23,191 bases of DNA from CAVVZJ01 sp963752755 (GTDB taxonomy: Bacteria > Planctomycetota > Planctomycetia > Isosphaerales > Isosphaeraceae): the NCBI GenBank assembly GCA_963752755.1, contig CAVVZJ010000025.1, positions 1-23,191 of the forward strand, in the 5' to 3' direction. This document shows positions 16,497-23,191 of this stretch, piece by piece. Below the pieces are notes generated by a model. It was not told where the DNA came from. It saw only the letters and a program-made list of their open reading frames with translations, and searched no databases. Made by a program: the position numbers and the translations under genes. The number at the start of each line of letters is the position of its first letter. Within the stretch, counting starts at the first letter, position 1.

Positions 16497-18050
16497 TCAG
16501 CGTGCGGGAGGGGCCTTGGCGCACTCGGTGTCTTCGGGCGTGTCGCAATCGAGCAGGTTTTCTCCCTCGTCGCTGACGTTGTCCTGAGCCACGCTCAGGA
16601 CGTGCTCCAGCGCGTTGTCCTGCGCATCGCTGTCCTCGACCGAGGCCCGATCGGCGACGCGGGTATCTTGCAGGAGGTTGGCACGGGCCTGCTCGGGCGT
16701 CACCGACGCGCCCGGCAGGGCGGCCGGCGCAAGCTCCGCCCGGGGCTCGCCGTCGCCCGGCGACATCTCGACCGGCACGCGCCCGGCCAGGGTTACGGTC
16801 ACGCCGGTCGGCGGCGGGCTGATCCCGGCCTTCTGCAGGGCGACCTTCGCCTTCAGTTGCAGGTCGCTCTTGAGCTTGAACCGGTCCACCCCTCGGGGCG
16901 GGAACCAGTAATACGAACGCAGGCGCACCCCGCCCGGCTCCAGCATCTCAACGAGCGTCCGGGCCGGTGGGTCGGTGGCGATCCCATCGTGACCGCGCAG
17001 GGCGTGGGTGATCGCCTCCTGCGCGGCGGTCGTCGAGACCTCGTACGGGATCAGCACGTCGAACGTCTCGCGCACGCTGGCCGAGGCCGTCGCGTTGACC
17101 ATCACTTCCTTGAAGATCGTGGCGTTGGGGATGCGGACCTGGTTCCCCTCCAGCGTCACCAGCACGGTCGCGCGGGTATTCAACGACTTGACCACCCCGC
17201 CGAACTCCTTGATCCGGATGAAGTCCCCCACGCGGAACGGCCGGCGGAAGCCCAGCAGGACCGACGAGATGAAGTTCTCGGTAATGTCGCGGAAGGCGAA
17301 GCCGACGGCCAGGGCCACCACGCCGGCCAGCCCCAGCACCGACAGCACCGCCTGCGCCAGGCCCAGCAGGGTCAGGCCCGCGAACAGGCCGCCGATGACG
17401 ATGGCCGCCCCCAGCAAGGACGAGAGCACCGAGCGCAGGAGCAGGTTCGACGTTAACGGGGCCAGGAGGATCTCGCCATAGGCGAAGACCACCCGCGCCA
17501 GCAGCACCGAGCCGATGATGACCACCAGGGCCAGGATCGCCAGCAGCCACTTTTGCCGGATCAGCCCCAGGAAACTATTTACCCGCTTCATCACAAGCTG
17601 TCCGGCCGACAGAACTTGCGCATCGGTCTTGACCTGGTTGATGACCCAGACGACCCCCTCGACCTTCAGCGCGACGTCCCGCATCTTGTCGCGCACCACG
17701 TCATCCTCGACGTGCCCGGTCAACGTCACGACGCTGTTCTCCACCTCGGCCTGAATCTCATAGACGCCGGGATACTTCGGCAGGGTCGCTTCGAGAAATT
17801 CCCGGATCTTGTCCTCGTTCACCGGCTTCTCGACATCAATCGTGCCCGCGGCCTCGGCAACGGTTGCCTCGGGGTTATCGGCCGTCGGCGCGGCGGTTTC
17901 CGTCCTGGTGGCCTCGGTCTCCGGCGCGGTCGAACCACCGATCACGTCCGAAAGCTTCTTGGCGTCCCCCAGGGTTTGCCCTCGCGCCGCCGGGAAATCA
18001 GGGACGATCACCAGCAACCAGCCGATCAGAACCACCGTCAGGCATCGCAT
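16497..18050 (-). CDS. BON-domain MscS-type mechanosensitive channel
   Basis: 517-residue small-conductance mechanosensitive channel that would relieve turgor at the inner membrane. ATG at 18050 is chosen over longer frames because GAGGAG lies about 10 nt upstream and a signal peptide follows (CLTVVLIGWLLVIVPDF, cleavage near ARG-QT at 24-25). A Thr/Glu-rich linker (about 40-75) leads to a BON domain at about 78-141 (VVTLTGHVEDDVVRDKMRDV). Helices lie at about 167-190, 204-228 and 231-255; the last leads into the MscS signature GFAFRDITENFISSVLLG and RRPFRVGDFI, then the beta domain (VRIPNATIFKEVMVNATA). The acidic C-terminal tail ends with two cysteines. BON, which often binds phospholipid or periplasmic partners, would sit outside the membrane. 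The gene is intact; 180 nt separate it from the VWA gene, so it may have its own transcript. Confidence 0.9.
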   Translation of the reverse strand: MRCLTVVLIGWLLVIVPDFPAARGQTLGDAKKLSDVIGGSTAPETEATRTETAAPTADNPEATVAEAAGTIDVEKPVNEDKIREFLEATLPKYPGVYEIQAEVENSVVTLTGHVEDDVVRDKMRDVALKVEGVVWVINQVKTDAQVLSAGQLVMKRVNSFLGLIRQKWLLAILALVVIIGSVLLARVVFAYGEILLAPLTSNLLLRSVLSSLLGAAIVIGGLFAGLTLLGLAQAVLSVLGLAGVVALAVGFAFRDITENFISSVLLGFRRPFRVGDFIRIKEFGGVVKSLNTRATVLVTLEGNQVRIPNATIFKEVMVNATASASVRETFDVLIPYEVSTTAAQEAITHALRGHDGIATDPPARTLVEMLEPGGVRLRSYYWFPPRGVDRFKLKSDLQLKAKVALQKAGISPPPTGVTVTLAGRVPVEMSPGDGEPRAELAPAALPGASVTPEQARANLLQDTRVADRASVEDSDAQDNALEHVLSVAQDNVSDEGENLLDCDTPEDTECAKAPPAR

Positions 18051-18128
18051 CCGTTTGCGGTCTCCTCTCGGGACGATCCAATAACGCGCAGGACCACCCA
18101 GTGCCCGGGCCTTTTTGCGGAAATCCTT

Positions 18129-18156
18129 CAAAAACAGAGCAACAAAAACAGAGCAA
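18129..18156 (+). repeat. perfect tandem 14-bp direct repeat in divergent promoter region
   Basis: CAAAAACAGAGCAA occurs twice back to back (18129-18142 and 18143-18156) between the divergent mscS and DUF1501 genes. An AT-rich direct repeat in a GC-rich intergenic region could be a regulator-binding site; it lies about 80-105 nt upstream of the mscS start. Confidence 0.6.
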
Positions 18157-18242
18157 ACGTCAGGCCAAGACGGGGCGAACGGAGATCCGTGCCAGCCGCG
18201 CCACTGCCACGGCCAACACCCATCAACAGGCACAACAACTCC

Positions 18243-18272
18243 TTGGATCAAACCGGCCCGACGTGTTATAGT
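18243..18272 (+). promoter_or_regulatory. sigma70-like promoter for DUF1501 gene
   Basis: TTGGAT (18243-18248), an 18-nt spacer and TATAGT (18267-18272) give a plausible housekeeping promoter, with transcription expected near 18279 and a roughly 50-nt leader carrying GGAGG about 10 nt before ATG 18332. Confidence 0.5.
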
Positions 18273-18331
18273 GGGAATTCCACGCCGGATTCGGATCTCC
18301 CCGAAGCTCTCATCCTGGAGGACACTGCCTG

Positions 18332-19758
18332 ATGCTGCGTCTCTCGGCCGGGTCACGACGGGTCTGTCAGGGGCCGAGCCGCCGGGAATTCCTGCGCGTC
18401 GGCGCGACGGGTTTCCTCGGGCTGAACCTCGCCCTGCCGGGATTGCTCCACGCCGCCGGGAACGTTCGGCCACGGGCCAAAAACCTGATCCTGTTCATGC
18501 TCGAAGGCGGGCCGGCGCATCAGGACCTCTGGGACATGAAACCGGACGCCCCCGAGGGAATCCGTAGCGACTTCCGGCCGATCGATACGACGGTCCCCGG
18601 CTTGCAGTTCTGCGAGCACCTGCCGTTGCTCGCGCGTCAGGCGCATCATCTGACATTCGTCCGCTCGGTCCATCACAGCATCGGCGACCACAACGCCGGG
18701 GCCTACTACGCCCTGACCGGCCACAACCCGAGCACCGGCGGGCGCTTGATTACCACCCCCGCCCCCGATAATTTCCCGCCGATCGGCTCGGTCCTGGCCC
18801 GGCTGCGTCCCACCGGCCGCCCCCTGCCCGACTTCGTCCACACACCCGACTGGATGAGCAACAACGGCTCGTTCCTCCCCGGTCAGGATGCCGGGTTCCT
18901 CGGCGCGGAGTTCGACCCGTTCGTCAGCGGCGACCCGAGCCTGCCCCGCTACGAAGTACCCGGCCTGACCCTGCCCCGGGAGCTGTCGCTGGACCGCGTC
19001 CAGCGCCGCCGCGGCCTGCTCGACGCCGTCGATCACTCCCTCGGAGACGGCCGCGCGGTCGAGGACCTCGATACCCACTACCGCAAGGCCTTCACCCTGA
19101 TCTCCAGCGCCGAGGCCCGCCGCGCGTTCGATCTCTCCCGGGAGCCGGAGCACGTCCGCGAGCGTTACGGCCTGGACCCGGACAATCCCCGCAGGAAAGG
19201 GGTGCGCGAGTTCGGCGGCCTGCCGCAGCTCGGCCAGTGCCTGCTCCTGCGCGCCGGCTGATCGAGTCGGGCGTGCGGGTCGTCACCGTCTGCACCGGCG
19301 CCCGCTACGACCAGACGTGGGACACGCACCGCCAGCACTACCCGTTGCTCAAGGACTCGATCCTGCCGATGTTCGACCGGGGCTTCTCGGCCCTGCTGGA
19401 CGACATGGCCGATCGCGGCCTGCTCGACGAGACGCTCGTCGTGGCGATGGGAGAGTTCGGCCGCACACCGAAGGTCGGCCAGATCACCTCCAGCGCCGGC
19501 GCGGACAGGAACGGCCGCGACCACTGGCCGCATTGCTACAGCGTGATGTTCGCCGGCGGCGGCCTGCCCGCCGGCACGATCTTCGGCTCCAGCGACAGGC
19601 ACGCCGCCTACCCCGCCAGCGATCCCGTCACCCCCGAGGACATCGCCGCGACGATCTACCAGATCATGGGCATCCCCGTCGACACGTTCCTCAAAGACCC
19701 ACTCGACCGCCCCCTCGCCCTGACGACGGGCACGCCGATCAAAGCGCTGCTGAGGTGA
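18332..19758 (+). CDS. DUF1501 family protein, Tat-exported (one frameshift)
   Basis: Sulfatase-like DUF1501 protein, a family greatly expanded in planctomycetes and thought to act outside the cytoplasm, perhaps on sulfated or other polysaccharides; activity unproven. ATG at 18332 has GGAGG about 10 nt upstream. The leader has a twin-arginine motif (SRREFLRVGATGFLGLNLAL). Core pieces follow: NLILFMLEGGPAHQDLWDMK, SVHHSIGDHNAGAYYALTGH, EFGGLPQLGQCLLL, then RRLIESGVRVVTVCTG, TLVVAMGEFGRTPKV and DHWPHCYSVMFAGGG. One G is missing near 19246 (CTCCTGCGCGCC should be CTCCTGGCGCGCC, restoring LLLARRLIESG), falsely ending the first frame at 19261. Repaired length about 475 residues, normal for the family. 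The DUF1549/DUF1553 partner often next to such genes is absent. Confidence 0.88.
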
Positions 19759-19785
19759 GGGACAGGGAACAGCACCAATTGAGGG

Positions 19786-19810
19786 GGGTGCGTCCAGGCG
19801 AGACGCACCC
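19786..19810. terminator. bidirectional hairpin between convergent genes
   Basis: GGGTGCGTC (19786-19794) and GACGCACCC (19802-19810) form a perfect 9-bp stem over a 7-nt loop in the 79-bp gap between the convergent DUF1501 and TPR genes. A run of G/A precedes it and a C/T-rich stretch follows, but no long T-run. Confidence 0.7.
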
Positions 19811-19837
19811 GACTTCCTCCAGTCACGGCACGGGCCG

Positions 19838-20708
19838 CTACCGACGGAGCCGCTGGGTGAGGTCCTTCGCGGCGGCGAAGTCGGGGGCGAGACGGACAGC
19901 GCGCTCGGCGGCCTGGAGGGCGTCGGCGCGGGCCTGGTTGCGCTCCAGGGCGAGGGCCAGCGTGTAGAAGATGTCGGCCCGGTCCGGCATCCGCTCCGCG
20001 GCGAAACGGAGGTCGTCGATCGACTCGGAGACGTGCCCCAGGGCCAGATGGCGCGGCCGCGCTGAAAATGAGCCTCGGAGTCGTCGGGGGTCAACTCCAG
20101 GACGTGCGTCAACCGGGCGAGCGCCTGGTCGTTCTGCGCCCGTCCGAGCTGGATGACCGCGACCCGCATGAGGGCGGGGGCGGAGGAGGGGTCGGTCCCC
20201 AGGGGCGGAAGTAGGCGGCCAGGGCGTCGTCGGTCCGACCCAACGCCTGGAGAATCTGCCCACGCGTCAGGTGGGCCTCGGAACGGCTGGGAGACATCTC
20301 GATGGCCGTGGCGATGTGGTCCAGGGCCTCCGGGAAGCGGTGCATCGACGCCTCGACCTGGCTCAGGCCGATCAGGGCGTCGGCGTATTCCGGGTCAAGC
20401 TCCAGCGCCTTGCGGTAGGCCACCTCCGCGCCGTCGAACCGCCCCTGGGCCTGCAAGACCCTTCCGAGCCGGTGCTGTGCCTCGGCCGAGGTCGGCGACT
20501 CGTTGACCAGACGGTCAAGCACGATACGCGCGGTTTCCCAGTCTTCCGTGTCGATGGCCGCTTGCGCCTGCTGGCTCAACTGCCGGCACAGGGCCAGCCG
20601 GTCGGGAGAGGTTTCGGCGGGATCGCCGCGCCGGAAGCTCAGCCCGGCGCAGCCGCTCACGGCCAGCAGCGCGGACAAGGCCCCGGCGATCACGGCGCGT
20701 CGCCGCAT
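19838..20708 (-). CDS. TPR-repeat lipoprotein (two frameshifts)
   Basis: About 290 residues once repaired. ATG at 20708 has GGGGA about 4 nt upstream. A lipoprotein signal ends in AVSGC with lipidated Cys20. Tandem tetratricopeptide repeats follow (EDWETARIVLDRLVNESPTS, AQHRLGRVLQAQGRFDGAEV, YADALIGLSQVEASMHRFPE, AHLTRGQILQALGRTDDALA), then in the next frame RVAVIQLGRAQNDQALARLT, and in the last frame SIDDLRFAAERMPDRADIFY to a stop at 19838. Each break, near 20203 and 20058, is a one-base loss within a C-rich run. TPR lipoproteins usually scaffold protein complexes at the membrane; the partner is unknown. Strand and spacing suggest possible co-transcription after the tiny lipoprotein, but the 234-nt gap makes this uncertain. 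Confidence 0.82.
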
Positions 20709-20942
20709 GCTTCCCCTCTCCCTTGGGGTCTCCCGGCCTCAAAACAGGGGCACGAGCCGGGTGATCGGCCTTCCCTGGCCGCTCCTTTTGTTCAATCGAG
20801 CCGGACGACGTGAAACCGACACGGTTTTTCCGCGTGGGGCCGGACCGTGGACGTGAGACGGTTCGAACCGACCGCCAGTGATTGAGCTTCGCACGATACG
20901 CCGGGGCGTCCCGCGGGTCAATCCCGATCAAACGTTCCTGGC

Positions 20943-21149
20943 TCAGCGGAGCGTGGCGTCAGCGCCGGAGCCGGGGCTACGCTGGCCGGGGGCGTTGGTG
21001 TCGCCGGGGTCGGGGCCGGTCGTGCCGGTGCCGGTCGGCAGGCCGGCGTCGCCGCCCGAGTCGGTCTGGCTACAGCCGGCGATCAGCGGCAGGCCGAGAA
21101 CGGTCATGGCCAGCGCAATGCGCAGCCAGAGTCTGATGGAACGGTTCAT
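20943..21149 (-). CDS. tiny lipoprotein
   Basis: 68-residue predicted lipoprotein. ATG at 21149 is preferred over the upstream in-frame ATG at 21188 because a GGGGGGAGG site (21151-21159) sits just before it. The signal helix (LWLRIALAMTVLGLPLIAGC) ends in a good lipobox with Cys26; the mature part is Gly/Thr/Pro/Asp-rich and probably disordered. Such short lipoproteins are frequent in planctomycetes and their role is unknown. No family recognised. Confidence 0.65.
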   Translation of the reverse strand: MNRSIRLWLRIALAMTVLGLPLIAGCSQTDSGGDAGLPTGTGTTGPDPGDTNAPGQRSPGSGADATLR

Positions 21150-21317
21150 GCCTCCCCCCTTCTTCTCGTCTCGTTCGTTGTTCCGCACGCGGCCCGACGT
21201 GGTTGCGTCGGCGCGGGAATGACGAGAGATGGGAGCAAGTGCGGTGCCGGATGCGTCGGGGCCGCCCTCCGGTCGTCCGTGGCCCTTGACCGTCGCGGAA
21301 AACCGTCGGTCCGGGTG

Positions 21318-22175
21318 CTAATTCGCTCGCGGCTTGTCCTGAGTGTGATTCATGAACCGCTTGACCAGGGTGACTTCGTTGCCCTTGTCGTTGTAGCGGA
21401 ACTCATCGACGAGGCCCTTGGCCAGCATGATGCCGAAGCCCCCCTCGCGGATGCCCATCTCATTGCGGACGTCGAGGTGGCCGATCGGGTCGTCTTCCTG
21501 CGCGGCGTGGGGAACGTCCTTCGGGTCGAAGCCCGGCCCTTGATCCTGGATGACCAGGGTGACGCTCTCGGCGTCGATCCGGTAGGTGATGTGCAGCGGC
21601 AGGTCGGCGTTCTTGCGGTGGCCCCACTCGATGGCGTTGCCCCCCATCTCCATGACGGCCTGGCGCAGGTCCTTGATCTGCCGCTCGGTCAGCGGGGTGT
21701 GGGCGTAAAGGTCGGCCAGCAGGTCGTTGACCTCCTGGAGGTGGGTCGATTCGCTGCGGATGTCGAAGTGGATCTCGCCGGTGGTGCCGTGCTCCTCGTG
21801 CTGGCGACGCCAGGCCAGGGCGCCGTCGATCGCCTCGAAGAGCTCGGCGGGCGTGAACGGCTTGGTCACGTAGCCATTGGCGCCGACGCGGACGCCCCTC
21901 GTGCGGTTGTTGGCGTCGTTCAGGGCGGTGACCATCAGGACCGGGATCAGGTTCGTCTCGCGGTTGCGCTTCAGTTGCTCGCAGACGGCGAAACCGTCGA
22001 CGTCGGGCAGCATCAGGTCGAGCAGGATGAGGTCGGGCTCGTGCTCGTGGACGGACGGGAGAACCTCGCCCCCGGTGTAGAGCTGGACCGGGTCGAACCC
22101 GTGCGCCTCGACCAGGCTGGCGAGCAGGTCGTTGGTGTCGCGCTCATCGTCGACGATCAGCACGGTGCCCGGCAT
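21318..22175 (-). CDS. response regulator fused to RsbW-like HATPase (receiver-histidine-kinase-like ATPase)
   Basis: 285-residue cytoplasmic signalling protein. The receiver domain (about 4-120) has acidic pocket D9-D10, phosphoacceptor D53 (LILLDLMLPDVDG), T83 and K105 (VTKPF). The C-terminal part (about 130-280) is a GHKL ATPase of the HATPase_c_2/RsbW type: N-box AVMEMGGNAIEWGH, G1 box DQGPGFDP, G2 box EGGFGIMLAKGLVDEFRY. No dimerisation/phosphoacceptor His (DHp) domain lies between, so it is not a classical histidine kinase; RsbW-type domains phosphorylate anti-sigma-factor antagonists on Ser/Thr. A phosphorelay-controlled partner-switching kinase is the best inference. All key residues are present and the gene is intact. 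ATG at 22175 has a weak AGGG upstream. No sigma factor or antagonist gene is visible nearby. Confidence 0.88.
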   Translation of the reverse strand: MPGTVLIVDDERDTNDLLASLVEAHGFDPVQLYTGGEVLPSVHEHEPDLILLDLMLPDVDGFAVCEQLKRNRETNLIPVLMVTALNDANNRTRGVRVGANGYVTKPFTPAELFEAIDGALAWRRQHEEHGTTGEIHFDIRSESTHLQEVNDLLADLYAHTPLTERQIKDLRQAVMEMGGNAIEWGHRKNADLPLHITYRIDAESVTLVIQDQGPGFDPKDVPHAAQEDDPIGHLDVRNEMGIREGGFGIMLAKGLVDEFRYNDKGNEVTLVKRFMNHTQDKPRAN

Positions 22176-22444
22176 CGGCGGCGGCCCTGAAGAAGAAGGG
22201 AATCGGGACTGGTCTCATGGGCATTGTCGCGCGCGGGGCGTCGGCTGGCAAGGCATTGGCACGAAGACTTCCGGCGCCACGCCTTGCGAGCCGAGGCCCC
22301 GTCACGACACAATGATGGATGTGCCGGCGGGCGTCTCGCCCCCGCTGGAGCGGGTCGAGTTCCCGCGCCGGGCCTTTGCCTCGGCCCGCTCTCTTCCGCG
22401 TCTCTCCGATCCGTTCCGGGATCGGACGTCCCCGGGGTTCTCGC

Positions 22445-23191
22445 ATGGAGACGACCGAAACGGCCGCCGAGGCCGCGGCAGAGGGGGGCGGAATCAACAT
22501 TCCGCCGTCATCGAGCAGTTCGGCGACGTCATCTATCTCGCCTCGCCCTGCTGGCGGTCTGGGGGGTCTACAACGCCATGCTGCTCTACCGCAACCTGAA
22601 GAAGAAGGGCCTGACCGCCACGCAGGCCGAGCGTTGATCGACCAATGCGCGAGCTTTGCCTGGGCAAGGCCGGGCCGAACGTCCCGGCGGCGCTCGACCT
22701 CTGCCAGAACCCGCCGTACTGGCACGCGGCCCTCGCGCAACTGGTCGGCGTGGCGTTGAAGAATCGCGACAAGGGGCTGCCGAAGGTCAAGCAGGTGCTC
22801 GTCACCGAGTTCCACACCGAGGTCGTCGCGGGCATGGAGAACCGGCTGGCGTCGATCGCGACGGCCGCGAAGCTCGGGCCGCTGCTGGGGCTGCTGGGCA
22901 CGGTCATCGTATGATCGCCGCGTTCGGCCGCATGGGCGGGGGCCAGAGGGCCGACCCCGCCGCCCTGGCCGGCGCGATCAGCCTGGGCCTCTGGACGACC
23001 GCCGCCGGCCTGATCATCGCCACGCCGTTGATGATGCTCGCCAACGACATCCAGGCCCGGCTCCGCGGCCTCCGCGACCGCACCGAGCGCCAGCTTCAGG
23101 ACTTCCTCGAAATCCTCGAACAGCTGGAAGCCCGTCCGGCCGGCCGTCCCGCTCGGGAACCTATCGGACCTCGGTGCTCGGGAATTGAGAG
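22445..23191 (+). CDS. MotA/TolQ/ExbB proton channel (frameshifted, at window edge)
   Basis: Inner-membrane proton-channel subunit of the ExbB/TolQ/MotA family, which with an ExbD/TolR partner converts proton-motive force to work on the envelope. ATG at 22445 begins METTETAAEAAAEGGG; pieces continue in successive frames: SAVIEQFGDVIYLA, LLAVWGVYNAMLLYRNLKKK, LIDQC, then MRELCLGKAGPNVPAALDLC, ASIATAAKLGPLLGLLGTVI, and after 22911 GMIAAFGRMGGG, GAISLGLWTTAAGLIIATPL, RLRGLRDRTERQLQDFLEIL. The LGLLGTVxGMIxxF and TTAAGLxxATP signatures are diagnostic. At least five breaks between about 22500 and 22912 are each consistent with one lost base, as with ATCGTATG for ATCGGTATG. The 3' end is uncertain: the last clear frame runs off the window. 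ExbD would be expected beyond it. Confidence 0.78.

Noticed and set aside
20515..20931. 138-codon - strand frame upstream of and overlapping the TPR lipoprotein
   Set aside because: It is in a different frame from the TPR domain, has no ribosome site, and the TPR gene has its own lipoprotein signal and site at 20708.

Overview
The window looks like a planctomycete chromosome fragment, probably Isosphaerales/Gemmatales-like (inferred from gene content, not from a marker gene). Support: very high GC with dense antisense open frames; a Tat-exported DUF1501 protein; a surface protein with the N-terminal LESLEERKLLS motif typical of planctomycete exported proteins; a VWA protein, a giant coiled-coil membrane protein and a squalene-cyclase-like repeat protein; an SMP-30-like lactonase; and tiny lipoproteins. 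Most products are predicted to act at or outside the inner membrane.

Layout. 1-2906 (-): SMP-30/gluconolactonase-like gene reaching the window edge, then the LESLEERKLLS surface protein; both carry several indels. 3312-6208 (+): secreted protein with a Lys/Glu/Pro repeat tail, a diadenylate cyclase resembling archaeal DacZ (c-di-AMP synthesis), and a small Cys-rich membrane protein. 6248-12630 (-): squalene-cyclase-type repeat protein translationally coupled (ATGA overlap) to a roughly 1,775-residue membrane-anchored coiled-coil protein. 12712-13848 (-): a YqaE/Pmp3 peptide, then a REP-associated tyrosine transposase (RAYT) bracketed by two inverted arrays of palindromes, then a short relic resembling the start of yqaE. 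13849-18050 (-): VWA/glutamine-amidotransferase-like membrane protein and a BON-MscS channel. 18332-19758 (+): DUF1501 protein. 19838-22175 (-): TPR lipoprotein, tiny lipoprotein, receiver-HATPase signalling protein. 22445-23191 (+): MotA/TolQ/ExbB channel reaching the right edge.

How the genes may work together (inference). The VWA, coiled-coil and repeat proteins resemble a recurrent planctomycete envelope cluster; here the YqaE gene and the RAYT/REP element sit between its members. DacZ, MscS and YqaE could share an osmotic or membrane-stress theme, because c-di-AMP commonly controls osmolyte balance, but nothing in the sequence links them directly.

Quality warning. At least nine genes are broken by frameshifts. 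Most can be repaired by restoring one missing G or C next to a short G/C run, and breaks cluster at both window ends. This looks like residual sequencing indels near contig ends rather than pseudogenes. I give repaired gene extents and describe each break. No rRNA, tRNA or CRISPR array was recognised.
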